From JANXAZ01 sp037446605 (GTDB lineage: Bacteria > Pseudomonadota > Alphaproteobacteria > Geminicoccales > Geminicoccaceae): a stretch of 64,000 bases of DNA. Shown here one piece after another: positions 52,716 through 61,796 of the stretch. Position 1 is the first letter of the stretch; each line of letters starts with the position of its first letter. The stretch is taken from assembly GCA_037446605.1 (NCBI GenBank), contig JBBIIE010000005.1, positions 1 to 64,000 on the forward strand. The letters are read 5' to 3'. The translations under genes were made by a program, and so were the position numbers. A model generated the notes under the pieces. The model was not told the origin of the DNA, made no database searches, and worked only from the letters and a program-made list of their open reading frames with translations.

Positions 52716-55373
52716 TCACTGCAACCGGCCGTGGCACTGCTTGTACTTCCTGCCCGAGCCGCAGGGGCAGGGCGCGTTGCGCGAGACCTTGCCCCAGGTG
52801 CGCGGGTCGGCGGGGTCGACGGCATCGCCGCCGTCGGCCATGGCCATCGCGCGCACGCGCGTCGGGGTCGGTGCCGCCACCTGCGGCTCGGGCTCGGGCT
52901 GGGCGATGCGGATCTCGAGGTGGGAGAGCACCTGCGTCGTGGTCAGGCGGAGCTGGTGCAGCATGCCCTCGAACAGCGCGAACGCCTCGCGCTTGTACTC
53001 GTTCAGCGGGTCGCGCTGACCGTAGCCGCGCAGATGGATGCCCTGCCGCAGATGGTCGAGGTGCAGCAGATGCTCCTTCCACAGATGGTCGAGGATCTGG
53101 AGAAGGAGGCTCTTCTCGGCCATGCGCAGCACGGGCTCGCCGTAGGTCACCACCTTCTGCGCCATCTTGGCGTCCGAGGCGTCGACCAGCCGGCGGCGGA
53201 TCTCCTCGTCGGCGATCCCCTCCTCCTTGGCCCAGTCCTCGACCGGGACCTCGAGCGCCAGGTAGCGCCGGACGTCGGCCGCGAGCCCCGCCACGTCCCA
53301 CTGCTCGGGATAGGCCTTCTCCGGGATGTGCTTGGCGACCAGCTCCTCGATCACCTGGTGGCGCATGTCGGCCACGGTCTCCGCCACGTCCTCGGCGGTG
53401 ATCAGCTCCATGCGCTGCTCGTACACCACCTTGCGCTGGTCGTTCATGACGTCGTCGAAGCGCAGCAGGTTCTTGCGGATGTCGAAGTTGCGCGCCTCGA
53501 CCTTCTGCTGCGCCTTCTCGAGCGCCTTGTTGATCCAGCGGTGGACGATCGCCTCGCCCTCCTTGAGGCCGAGCTTCTGGAGCATGCCGTCCATGCGCTC
53601 GGACCCGAAGATGCGCATCAGATCGTCTTCGAGGGAGAGGAAGAACTTGGAGCGGCCGGGATCGCCCTGGCGGCCGGAGCGGCCGCGCAGCTGGTTGTCG
53701 ATCCGCCGGCTCTCGTGCCGCTCGGTGCCGATCACGTAGAGCCCGCCCGCGGCCTTGACCTTCTCCCGCTCCGCCTCGACCTCGGCACGGATCGCCTGCG
53801 CCCGCGGATCGTCCCGGGGCGTGTCGGGCCCGAGCTCCTGGCGGATGCGCATGTCGGCGTTGCCGCCGAGCTGGATGTCGGTGCCGCGGCCGGCCATGTT
53901 GGTGGCGATCGTCACCGCCCCGAGCCGCCCGGCCTGGGCGATGATCATCGCCTCCTGCTCGTGGTAGCGGGCGTTCAGCACCTGATGCGCGATGCCGCGC
54001 TTCTTGAGCATCTCGGAGAGCAGCTCGGACTTCTCGATCGACACCGTGCCGACCAGGACCGGCTGCCCGCGCCGGTGCGCGTCCGCGATCTCCTCGCAGA
54101 TCGCCTCGTACTTCTCCTTGCCGGTCCGGTAGACCTCGTCGTCCTCGTCCTTGCGGATCATGGCGAGGTGGGTCGGGATCTCGACCACCTCGAGCTTGTA
54201 GATCTCCGCGAACTCGGCCGCCTCGGTCGCCGCCGTGCCGGTCATGCCGGCGAGCTTGTCGTACAAGCGGAAGTAGTTCTGGAAGGTGACCGTGGCCAGC
54301 GTCTGGTTCTCGGCCTGGATGGCGACCTGCTCCTTGGCCTCGAGCGCCTGGTGCAGACCGTCCGAGTAGCGCCGCCCGTGCATCATCCGGCCGGTGAACT
54401 CGTCGATGATGACGACCTGGCCGTCCTTGACGATGTAGTCGACGTCGCGGCGGAACAGGTGGTGCGCCCGCAACGCCTGATTGACGTGGTGCACCACCGT
54501 CACGTTCTCGATGTCGTAGAGGTCCGGCGACTTGAGGAGTCCGAGCTCGGCCAGCTTGGCCTGGACGTGCTCGGTGCCCTTCTCGGTGAGGGTCACCGTG
54601 CGCTGCTTCTCGTCCTTCTCCCAGTCGTCGGCGGAGAGCGTGGGGATCAGCGCGTCCACGGCGCGGTAGAGCTGCGAGCTGTCCTCGGTCGGGCCGCTGA
54701 TGATCAAGGGCGTGCGCGCCTCGTCGATCAGGATGCTGTCGACCTCGTCGACGATCGCGTAGTGGTGGCCACGCTGGACCATCTGCTCCAGGCTGTGGCG
54801 CATGTTGTCGCGCAGATAGTCGAAGCCGAGCTCGTTGTTGGTGCCGTAGGTGATGTCGCAGGCATAGGCGCGACGCCGCGCCTCCTCGTCGAGCTGCGGC
54901 ACGATCACCCCGACCGACAGCCCGAGGAAGTCGTAGATCTGGCCCATCCAGGCGGCGTCGCGGCGGGCCAGGTAGTCGTTGACGGTGACGATGTGCACGC
55001 CCTTGCCGGCGAGCGCGTTCAGATAGGCGGGCAGCGTGGCGACCAGCGTCTTGCCCTCGCCGGTCTTCATCTCGGCGATGCCGCCCCTGTGCAGGACCAT
55101 GCCGCCGATCAGCTGGACGTCGAAATGGCGCTGGCCGAGGGTGCGCTTGGCGGCCTCGCGGACCGTGGCGAAGGCCTCGACCAGGAGGTCGTCGAGCGTC
55201 TCGCCCTTCTCCAGCCGCTCGCGGAACAGGTCGGTGCGCGCCCGGAGCTCGGCATCGGAGAGCCGCGCGAGCTCCGGCTCCAGGGCGTTGATCCGCTCGA
55301 CCGTCCTGCGGTGACCCTTGACGATCCGGTCGTTGGCGGAGCCGAACACCCGCCGGGCCAGGGATGCGAACAT
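52716..55373 (-). CDS. secA: Preprotein translocase ATPase SecA
   Basis: This 885-residue SecA has Walker A AEMKTGEGKTLVATLPAYLN, the DEAD-like IVDEVDSILIDEARTPLIIS, QLRGRSGRQGDPGRSKFFLS and the C-terminal zinc SEC-C motif RNAPCPCGSGRKYKQCHGRL, which binds SecB and phospholipid. It drives post-translational export through SecYEG. The ATG at 55373 gives a standard MFASLARRVFGSANDR start. A near-consensus promoter lies ~65-93 bp upstream. The DMFase-like pair follows on the same strand with its own promoter. Confidence 0.98.
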   Translation of the reverse strand: MFASLARRVFGSANDRIVKGHRRTVERINALEPELARLSDAELRARTDLFRERLEKGETLDDLLVEAFATVREAAKRTLGQRHFDVQLIGGMVLHRGGIAEMKTGEGKTLVATLPAYLNALAGKGVHIVTVNDYLARRDAAWMGQIYDFLGLSVGVIVPQLDEEARRRAYACDITYGTNNELGFDYLRDNMRHSLEQMVQRGHHYAIVDEVDSILIDEARTPLIISGPTEDSSQLYRAVDALIPTLSADDWEKDEKQRTVTLTEKGTEHVQAKLAELGLLKSPDLYDIENVTVVHHVNQALRAHHLFRRDVDYIVKDGQVVIIDEFTGRMMHGRRYSDGLHQALEAKEQVAIQAENQTLATVTFQNYFRLYDKLAGMTGTAATEAAEFAEIYKLEVVEIPTHLAMIRKDEDDEVYRTGKEKYEAICEEIADAHRRGQPVLVGTVSIEKSELLSEMLKKRGIAHQVLNARYHEQEAMIIAQAGRLGAVTIATNMAGRGTDIQLGGNADMRIRQELGPDTPRDDPRAQAIRAEVEAEREKVKAAGGLYVIGTERHESRRIDNQLRGRSGRQGDPGRSKFFLSLEDDLMRIFGSERMDGMLQKLGLKEGEAIVHRWINKALEKAQQKVEARNFDIRKNLLRFDDVMNDQRKVVYEQRMELITAEDVAETVADMRHQVIEELVAKHIPEKAYPEQWDVAGLAADVRRYLALEVPVEDWAKEEGIADEEIRRRLVDASDAKMAQKVVTYGEPVLRMAEKSLLLQILDHLWKEHLLHLDHLRQGIHLRGYGQRDPLNEYKREAFALFEGMLHQLRLTTTQVLSHLEIRIAQPEPEPQVAAPTPTRVRAMAMADGGDAVDPADPRTWGKVSRNAPCPCGSGRKYKQCHGRLQ

Positions 55374-55437
55374 GCTCGGGCGCGACCTCGCGACTGTGCC
55401 GGCTCAGCCGCCGGGTGGGCGCTGCTGCAGCCGACTG

Positions 55438-55466
55438 CAGATAGGCAGGTGACCCGGGGCTGTCAA
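55438..55466 (-). promoter_or_regulatory. Sigma-70 promoter of secA
   Basis: On the minus strand a perfect TTGACA (55461-55466) and TATCTG (55438-55443) are exactly 17 bp apart, with predicted start near 55431, about 58 nt before the secA ATG. Two CTGCAG palindromes (55425-55430, 55435-55440) overlap the -10. Confidence 0.7.
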
Positions 55467-55486
55467 CGCGAGCCGGCCGGTCCGGC

Positions 55487-56875
55487 TCACCCCGGGTGGC
55501 GCAGATGGAAGCTCTTCGGCCGGGTCAGATGCTCGAAGGCGAGGCGCGAGAGGGCCACCCCCCGGCCACTGTCCTTGACCCCCACCCAGGCCAGCGCCGG
55601 GTCGAGATAGTCGCAACGGTTCATGAACACCGTGCCGGTCTCCAGCCGCTCGCCGATCGCCACGGCCGCGTCGAGGTCGCGCGTCCACACCGCCGCGGTG
55701 AGGCCGTAGGCGCTGTCGTTCATGAGGGCGACGGCCTCCTCGTCGGAGCGGACCTTCACGATCCCGACGATCGGGGCGAAGCTCTCCTCGCGCACGACCC
55801 GCATCGAATGGTCGACCTCCACCAGGCACTGCGGGGCCATGTAGGGCGAGCCGGGCGCCTCGCGCGGGAAGCGCTTCGGGTCGATCAGCGCCTTCGCCCC
55901 GGCCGCCACCGCTTCCGCCACCTGGGCGCGGGCGAAGTCCGCCGCCTGGGCGCGGACCATCGGCCCGAGCGTGGTCGCGGGCTGCAGCGGATCGTCGAGC
56001 ACGTAGCGCGAGGCGAGCTCGACATAGCCCGCGACGAAGTCGTCGTGCAGCTTCTCGTGCACGTAGATCCGTTCGATGCCGCAGCAGGACTGGCCGGAGT
56101 TGAAGCAGGCCCCGTCGACCAGGTTCTCGACCGCGTGCGCGAGATCGGCATCGGCGCGGACATAGGCCGGATCCTTGCCGCCGAGCTCGAGCGCGAGGCC
56201 GGTGAAGCTGCCGCCCGCCGCGCGCTGCATGGCGTGCCCGCCCGCCACCGACCCGGTGAAGACCGCGTGGTCGACCCGCCCCTCGGCGAGCAGCGCCGCG
56301 GTGAGCGCATGGTCCATGTGCAGGTGCTGGAACACGCCCTCCGGCAGCCCCGCCGCGTCCATCGCCTCCTGGAACCGCTCGGCGCACAGCGGCGTCTGGT
56401 GGGAATGCTTGAGGAGCACGCAGTTGCCGGCGGCGAGCGCCGGCACGACGGCGTTGACGGTGGTGAGGTAGGGATAGTTCCAGGGCGCCACGACGAGCAC
56501 GAGGCCGAGCGGCTCGCGGCGCATGAAGCGGGTGAAGCCGGGCCTGGGCGGCACCGACACCTCACCCAGCGCCTCGGGCGCGATCGCCAGCATGTGGCGG
56601 GCGCGCTCCTCGAGACCGCCCAGCTCGCCCGGGCTCTGGGCGATCGGCCGACCCATCTGGAGGGTGAGCTCGCGCGCGATCTCCCCGCGCCGGGCGACCA
56701 TGTGGTCGATCGCCCGCCCGAGGAGCGCCACCCGCTCCGCGACCGGCCGCGCGCGCCAGCCCGGCAAGGCGCTCCGGGCGCGCCGCACCGCCGCCTCGAC
56801 CGCGGCCCGATCGGCCAAGGGCCGCTCCACGACCACCCCCCCGTCGATCGGCGAAAGGCAACGCAGCACGCTCAT
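55487..56875 (-). CDS. NAD(P)-dependent aldehyde dehydrogenase
   Basis: This 462-residue ALDH has nucleotide block LVLVVAPWNYPYLTTVNAVV, catalytic Glu in LALELGGKDPAYVRADADLA and nucleophile Cys in FNSGQSCCGIERIYVHEKLH. The adjacent double Cys is typical of the succinate-semialdehyde/gamma-glutamyl aldehyde-like branch. ATG 56875 starts MSVLRCLSPIDGGVVVERPL. It lies upstream of secA but is separated from it by the secA promoter, and 73 bp after a small membrane protein on the same strand. Substrate unknown. Confidence 0.9.
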   Translation of the reverse strand: MSVLRCLSPIDGGVVVERPLADRAAVEAAVRRARSALPGWRARPVAERVALLGRAIDHMVARRGEIARELTLQMGRPIAQSPGELGGLEERARHMLAIAPEALGEVSVPPRPGFTRFMRREPLGLVLVVAPWNYPYLTTVNAVVPALAAGNCVLLKHSHQTPLCAERFQEAMDAAGLPEGVFQHLHMDHALTAALLAEGRVDHAVFTGSVAGGHAMQRAAGGSFTGLALELGGKDPAYVRADADLAHAVENLVDGACFNSGQSCCGIERIYVHEKLHDDFVAGYVELASRYVLDDPLQPATTLGPMVRAQAADFARAQVAEAVAAGAKALIDPKRFPREAPGSPYMAPQCLVEVDHSMRVVREESFAPIVGIVKVRSDEEAVALMNDSAYGLTAAVWTRDLDAAVAIGERLETGTVFMNRCDYLDPALAWVGVKDSGRGVALSRLAFEHLTRPKSFHLRHPG

Positions 56876-56948
56876 CGACGCTCCCCCTGGCCACGCGCAG
56901 CGTCGTAGCGCGCGGCGGGCGCCGCCGGAAGCCGCCCGGCCGGGGCCG

Positions 56949-57104
56949 CTACCGGGTCTGGCCGGTCGGTGCGGGAGCCCCACCCGTCGGCGCCGCCGGA
57001 GCGGGCGGCGGCTCGCCTCCACCAAAGAAGCCGCCGAACCAGGCGAGCAGGAGGACCACCACGACGACCGCCAGGGCGATCCGTACTCGTCGATCCTGGA
57101 GCAT
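56949..57104 (-). CDS. Small single-span membrane protein, 51 residues
   Basis: This short gene reads MLQDRRVRIALAVVVVVLLL at the N-terminus, then AWFGGFFGGGEPPPAPAAPT, and ends TGQTR. A basic lead, one clear membrane helix and a Gly/Pro/Ala-rich tail give an N-in, C-out single-span protein. GGGGAG precedes the ATG at 57104 by seven bases. I do not recognise a family. It sits upstream of the aldehyde dehydrogenase on the same strand and may be cotranscribed with it. Confidence 0.6.
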   Translation of the reverse strand: MLQDRRVRIALAVVVVVLLLAWFGGFFGGGEPPPAPAAPTGGAPAPTGQTR

Positions 57105-57336
57105 GGGCAAACTCCCCGGAGCCGGGCCACGCGTCCACGAGGCGGGGTCGCGGCTCGATCACACCGACGTTCGTTCCGCCGGCTCCTTCCCCGACCGACG
57201 CAGCCCCGACCGTCCGGCGACGCGACGGCGACGCGCCGGCCCGTGCGGACCGGTGGGCGAGGCGACTGGGCCCTCGCCCGTTCGCTCTTTCCGAAGTAGC
57301 ACGCGCACGGCTCCGCGCAAGCATGGGGAGACCTCG

Positions 57337-58323
57337 ATGAGTACGGGCGGTGCTGTGCCGTCGAGCGGCCCGGACGCCGGGCTCGCGCATCTGCCGATCG
57401 GAATCTTCGCCACGGTCATGGGGATGGCCGGGCTGCAGCTCGCCACGGCGCGGATGGCGCACGGCGCTCCGGCCCTGGCCCCGCTCGCCACGCTGCTGCT
57501 CGGCGCCACGGTCCTCCTCTACCTCGCCCTGCTCGCCCTCTACGGCCTCAAGGCGGTGCGCCACCCCGCGGCGGTCCGCGCCGAATGGCACCACCCGGTC
57601 CGGATCGCCTTCTTCCCGGCGGTCACGATCGGCCTGCTGCTGATCGCCACCACGCTCGCCCCGCACGCGCCGCGGCTCGCCGAGCCGCTCTGGCTGGTCG
57701 GCGCGCTCGCCCATCTCCTGGCCATGCTCGCGGTGGTGACCACCTGGATCGCGGGCACGCAGTTCGAGCCACCGCACCTGAACCCGGCCTGGTTCATCCC
57801 GGCCGTGGGCAACGTGCTCGTGCCGATCGCGGGCGTGCCCTTGGGCTGGGTCGAGCTGTCCTGGTTCTTCCTCGGGGTGGGGCTGCTCTTCTGGCTGGTG
57901 CTCCTGACGATCGTCTTCAATCGCCTGGTCTTCCACCACCCGCTGCCGGCCCGCCTGCTGCCCACGCTCGCCATCCTCGTGGCCCCGCCCGCGGTCTCCT
58001 TCCTCGCCTGGGTGAGGCTGGTGGGCGAGCCCGGCGCCTTCGGCCGGCTGCTCTTCGCCGCCGCCCTCCTCTTCGCGCTGCTCGTGGCGGTGCAGGCGCC
58101 GCGGCTCGTCCGGCTGCCCTGGGCGTTGAGCTTCTGGGCCTGGTCCTTCCCGCTCGCGGCGCTCACGATCGCCACCTCGGTGGCCGGCGAGACCCTTCAC
58201 CAGCCGCTCCTCCTGGCGCTCGCCTGGGCGCTCTACGCGCTCCTCGTCGCGGTGATCGGCGCCCTCGCCTGGCGCACCGCCAAGGGTGCCCTCGACGGCG
58301 AGTTCCTGCGGCCGGAGGGTTGA
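57337..58323 (+). CDS. TDT/TehA-SLAC1-family membrane transporter
   Basis: This 328-residue protein has about ten hydrophobic helices. It opens with LPIGIFATVMGMAGLQLATA and has a central THR-like loop TQFEPPHLNPAWFIPAVGNV, both typical of the tellurite-resistance/dicarboxylate transporter (TDT) family that includes TehA, Mae1 and SLAC1 anion channels. GGGGAG precedes the ATG at 57337. Substrate may be a C4-dicarboxylate, sulfite or another small anion. It precedes a semialdehyde dehydrogenase by 63 bp. Confidence 0.88.
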   Translation: MSTGGAVPSSGPDAGLAHLPIGIFATVMGMAGLQLATARMAHGAPALAPLATLLLGATVLLYLALLALYGLKAVRHPAAVRAEWHHPVRIAFFPAVTIGLLLIATTLAPHAPRLAEPLWLVGALAHLLAMLAVVTTWIAGTQFEPPHLNPAWFIPAVGNVLVPIAGVPLGWVELSWFFLGVGLLFWLVLLTIVFNRLVFHHPLPARLLPTLAILVAPPAVSFLAWVRLVGEPGAFGRLLFAAALLFALLVAVQAPRLVRLPWALSFWAWSFPLAALTIATSVAGETLHQPLLLALAWALYALLVAVIGALAWRTAKGALDGEFLRPEG

Positions 58324-58331
58324 GCGGCGTC

Positions 58332-58359
58332 TTGCGGGCCCGGGCTCGTCCGCTATCGT
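58332..58359 (+). promoter_or_regulatory. Putative promoter of the semialdehyde dehydrogenase/TRAP operon
   Basis: TTGCGG (58332-58337) and TATCGT (58354-58359) are 16 bp apart, followed by GGGGAGGGG and the ATG at 58387. Confidence 0.4.
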
Positions 58360-58386
58360 GGCGGCGGGCGTGGGGAGGGGTCCTCG

Positions 58387-59820
58387 ATGCTGCACCGGAA
58401 CCTGATCGGCGGAACCTGGGTCGAGGGGGTGTCGGCCAGCCGCAACCTCAACCCCTCCAACACCGACGACGTCATCGGCGAGTACGCCCAGGCCGACCGC
58501 GCCCAGGTCGAGGCGGCGATCGCCGAGGCCAGGGCCGCCTTCGCCGGCTGGTCGGCGACCAACCCCGAGCTGCGCGCCGACATGCTCGATGCGGTCGGCA
58601 CCGAGATCCTGGCCCGCAAGGACGAGCTCGGCCGGCTGCTCTCGCGCGAGGAGGGCAAGACGCTGCCCGAAGGCGTCGGCGAGGTCGTCCGTGCCGGCCG
58701 CATCTTCAAGTTCTTCGCGGCCGAGTGCCTGCGCCTCTCGGGTGAGACGATCCCCTCGACACGGCCCGGCATCCAGGTCGAGGTGACGCGCGAACCCCTC
58801 GGCGTCGTGGGACTGATCACGCCCTGGAACTTCCCGATCGCGATCCCGGCCTGGAAGATCGCCCCCGCGCTCGCCTACGGCAACACGGTCGTCTTCAAGC
58901 CGGCCGATCTGGTCCCGGGCTCGGCCTGGGCACTCTGCGAGATCCTCTCCCGCCACCTGCCCAAGGGTGTGGTCAACCTCGTCATGGGGCGGGGCTCGGT
59001 CGTGGGCGAGGCGATCGTCGGCTCGCCGCACCTCGATGCCGTGAGCTTCACGGGCTCGGTCGAGGTCGGACGGCGGATCGCCCTGGTCTGCGGCCAGAAC
59101 CTCAAGAAGGTCCAGCTCGAGATGGGCGGCAAGAACCCGCTCGTCGTGCTCGACGACGCCGATCTGCCGACCGCCGTGAATTGCGCGATCCAGGGCGCCT
59201 TCTACCAGACCGGCCAGCGCTGCACCGCTTCCTCGCGGCTCGTCGTCACCGAGAAGATCCACGACCGCTTCGTGAGCGCCATGGTCGAGGCGATGGTCAA
59301 GCTCGTGGTCGACGACGCCCTCAAGCCCGGCACGCAGATCGGTCCGGCGGTCGACCAGCGCCAGCTCGACCAGGACCTGATGTACGTCGAGATCGCCGGC
59401 CAGGAGGGCGGCCGCAAGGTGTGCGGTGGCGAGCGGCTGACCCGCGCCACGCCCGGCTTCTACATCGAGCCGGCGCTCTTCACCGAGACGACGCCCGAGA
59501 TGCGCATCAACCGTGAGGAGGTGTTCGGCCCGGTCGCCTCGGTGATCCGCGTCGAGGACTACGAGGAGGCCCTGGCGGTCGCCAACGACACGCCCTACGG
59601 GCTGTCCTCGGGCATCTGCACGACCTCCCTGAAGCACGCGCAGCACTTCCACCGGCACGCCCAGGCCGGGCTCGTGATGGTCAACCTGCCGACCGCCGGG
59701 GTCGACTACCACGTGCCCTTCGGCGGCCGGAAGGGCAGCTCCTACGGGCCGCGCGAGCAGGGCCGCTACGCGGCCGAGTTCTACACCACCGTCAAGACCG
59801 CCTACACGCTGCCCGTCTGA
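58387..59820 (+). CDS. Aldehyde dehydrogenase, 2-oxoglutarate semialdehyde/succinate semialdehyde type
   Basis: This 477-residue ALDH has block GLITPWNFPIAIPAWKIAPA, VQLEMGGKNPLVVLDDADLP and the nucleophile Cys in FYQTGQRCTASSRLVVTEKI. The ending PFGGRKGSSYGPREQGRYAA resembles 2,5-dioxovalerate dehydrogenases of sugar-acid catabolism. It heads a run with two TRAP permease genes (33 bp gap), so the imported substrate probably feeds into an aldehyde that this enzyme oxidises. The exact substrate is inferred, not shown. Confidence 0.88.
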   Translation: MLHRNLIGGTWVEGVSASRNLNPSNTDDVIGEYAQADRAQVEAAIAEARAAFAGWSATNPELRADMLDAVGTEILARKDELGRLLSREEGKTLPEGVGEVVRAGRIFKFFAAECLRLSGETIPSTRPGIQVEVTREPLGVVGLITPWNFPIAIPAWKIAPALAYGNTVVFKPADLVPGSAWALCEILSRHLPKGVVNLVMGRGSVVGEAIVGSPHLDAVSFTGSVEVGRRIALVCGQNLKKVQLEMGGKNPLVVLDDADLPTAVNCAIQGAFYQTGQRCTASSRLVVTEKIHDRFVSAMVEAMVKLVVDDALKPGTQIGPAVDQRQLDQDLMYVEIAGQEGGRKVCGGERLTRATPGFYIEPALFTETTPEMRINREEVFGPVASVIRVEDYEEALAVANDTPYGLSSGICTTSLKHAQHFHRHAQAGLVMVNLPTAGVDYHVPFGGRKGSSYGPREQGRYAAEFYTTVKTAYTLPV

Positions 59821-59853
59821 GGCGTCCGTCGACAGCGGGCGAGGGAGCGAAGC

Positions 59854-60381
59854 GTGCCACCGGCGCTGCGCCGCTACCTGGTCGTGGTCGAGACCGTCAA
59901 CCGCGCGGTCGGCCGGGTGCTGGTCTGGTCGATCTTCCTCCTGATGGGCCTCCTGCTCTGGGCCTCGATCGCGCGCACCGCCCTCGATGCGCCACTCGTC
60001 TGGAGCGTCGAGCTCGCCCAGTTCCTGCTCGTGGCCTACTTCCTGCTGGGCGGCGGCTGGTCGCTCCTGGCCGACGCGCACGTGCGGATGGACCTGCTGT
60101 GGGCCCGCTGGGGTGGACGCGGGCGGGCCTTCGCCGATTCGATCACCGCACTCTGCCTCCTCGTCTACCTCGCCGTCATGCTGGTCGGCGGCGTCGGCAG
60201 CACGCACTACGCCTTGAGCTTCGACCAACGCAACTACTCCGCCTGGGCGCCGCCGCTCGCGCCGATCAAGATCGTCATGGTCGTGGGCCTCGTGCTGATG
60301 CTGCTGCAGGCGATCGCGATCTTCCTGCGCGACCTCGGCCGCCTGCGCGGCTGGCGCCTGCCGGAGCCGCCGGCGCCTTGA
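59854..60381 (+). CDS. dctQ: TRAP transporter small permease (DctQ family)
   Basis: This 175-residue protein has four membrane helices with the DctQ features WSVELAQFLLVAYFLLGGGW and DAHVRMDLLWARWGGRGRAF. GAGGGAG precedes the GTG at 59854. Its TGA shares two bases with the TTG start of the large permease. It is a structural partner of DctM in sodium-driven uptake of dicarboxylates or keto acids. Confidence 0.9.
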   Translation: MPPALRRYLVVVETVNRAVGRVLVWSIFLLMGLLLWASIARTALDAPLVWSVELAQFLLVAYFLLGGGWSLLADAHVRMDLLWARWGGRGRAFADSITALCLLVYLAVMLVGGVGSTHYALSFDQRNYSAWAPPLAPIKIVMVVGLVLMLLQAIAIFLRDLGRLRGWRLPEPPAP

Positions 60382-61703
60382 GCCACGAGGCGATCGCCCT
60401 GCTGCTGTTCTCCGGCATGATGCTCATGCTGTTGACCGGGCAGCGTGTCTTCGCCGCGATCGGCTTCGTGGCCTCGGTCGCGACCCTGGCCCTCTGGGGC
60501 ACGGGCGGGGTCGAGATCCCGTTCAACGCCGCGATCACGGTGATGAACTGGTACGCCCTCGTCACCCTGCCGCTCTTCGTGCTCATGGGCTACGTGCTCG
60601 CGGGTTCGGGCCTCGCCGACGACCTCTACCGCATGGTCCACGTCTGGTCGGGCGGGCTCCGCGGCGGCCTCGCGATCGGCACGATCGTCCTCATGGTCCT
60701 GGTCTCGGCGATCAACGGCCTGTCGGTCGCGGGGCTCGCGATCGGCGCCACGATCGCGCTGCCGGCCATGCTCCAGCGCGGCTACGACAAGCTCATGGTC
60801 ACGGGCGTGATCCAGGCCGGATCGACGCTCGGCATCCTGATCCCGCCCAGCGTCGTCCTCGTCCTCTACGGCATGATCGCGCGGCAGCCCGTGGGCCATC
60901 TCTGGCTCGCCGGCATCCTGCCCGGCCTGCTCATGGCCACGCTCTTCGTCCTCTACGTCCTGCTCCGCTGCAGGCTGCAGCCGCATCTGGGACCGCCCTT
61001 GCCGGCCGAGGAGCGCGCCGCGATCCCGCGCCGCGAGAAGCTGGTCCTGCTGCGCGCGGGCTTGTGGCCCTTGGCGATCTTCGCCCTCATGATCGGCCTC
61101 TTCGTCAAGGGTGTGACGAGCCTCGTCGAGAGCGCCGCCGTGGGGGCGCTCGCCGCGCTCGTCGTCACCGGCCTCAAGGGGCGGCTCACGCTCGCCTTCC
61201 TCGAGGACTGCGCCAGGAAGACGCTCGCCGTCTCCTGCATGTTCCTCTGGATCATCACGGCAGCACTCGCCTTCGGTGCGGTCTTCGACGGGCTGGGCGC
61301 GGTCAAGGCCGTCGAGCGGTTCGTGATCGGCCAGATGCATCTCGAGCCCTGGCAAGTGCTCGTCTTGATGCAACTTTCCTTCTTGATCCTCGGGACCTTC
61401 CTCGACGACACGGCGATGCTGGTGATCGTGGCACCCCTCTACATCCCGCTGGTGCGCAAGCTCGGCTTCGACCCGATCTGGTACGGGGTCCTCTACACGA
61501 TCACCTGCCAGATCGCCTATCTGACGCCACCCTTCGGCTACAACCTCTTCCTGATGCGGGCGATGGCCCCGCCCGAGATCCGCCTCACCGACATCTACCG
61601 CTCGGTCGCCCCCTTCGTCGCGATCATGCTCGTGACCCTTTTGATCGTCGGGCTGTTCCCGCAGATCGCGCTCTGGCTGCCCAGGCTCGTCTACACCCGC
61701 TGA
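60378..61703 (+). CDS. dctM: TRAP transporter large permease (DctM family)
   Basis: This 441-residue protein has about twelve helices and standard family length. Family blocks include NWYALVTLPLFVLMGYVLAG, then GVIQAGSTLGILIPPSVVLV and TITCQIAYLTPPFGYNLFLM. Start is the TTG at 60378 in a TTGA overlap with dctQ; later ATGs would cut the first helix. The extracytoplasmic binding protein DctP, needed for function in this family, is not encoded in the visible neighbourhood, so it must lie elsewhere or have been lost. Confidence 0.93.
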   Translation: MSHEAIALLLFSGMMLMLLTGQRVFAAIGFVASVATLALWGTGGVEIPFNAAITVMNWYALVTLPLFVLMGYVLAGSGLADDLYRMVHVWSGGLRGGLAIGTIVLMVLVSAINGLSVAGLAIGATIALPAMLQRGYDKLMVTGVIQAGSTLGILIPPSVVLVLYGMIARQPVGHLWLAGILPGLLMATLFVLYVLLRCRLQPHLGPPLPAEERAAIPRREKLVLLRAGLWPLAIFALMIGLFVKGVTSLVESAAVGALAALVVTGLKGRLTLAFLEDCARKTLAVSCMFLWIITAALAFGAVFDGLGAVKAVERFVIGQMHLEPWQVLVLMQLSFLILGTFLDDTAMLVIVAPLYIPLVRKLGFDPIWYGVLYTITCQIAYLTPPFGYNLFLMRAMAPPEIRLTDIYRSVAPFVAIMLVTLLIVGLFPQIALWLPRLVYTR

Positions 61704-61796
61704 GCCGGGCCGCGGCGCGTTCACGGGTTTGATCCAACGCGAGGACAGCGACCGCGAACCGTGATTTGTGCGCCGCGAAAAGCGGACGCACGAGCG

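Noticed and set aside
56872..60228. 1118-codon minus-strand frame opposite the TDT and ALDH genes
   Set aside because: Antisense shadow of two well-defined proteins.
61728..61745. FNR-like box before the ferredoxin/molybdoenzyme genes
   Set aside because: Only the TTGAT half-site is present; the second half ATCAA is missing.
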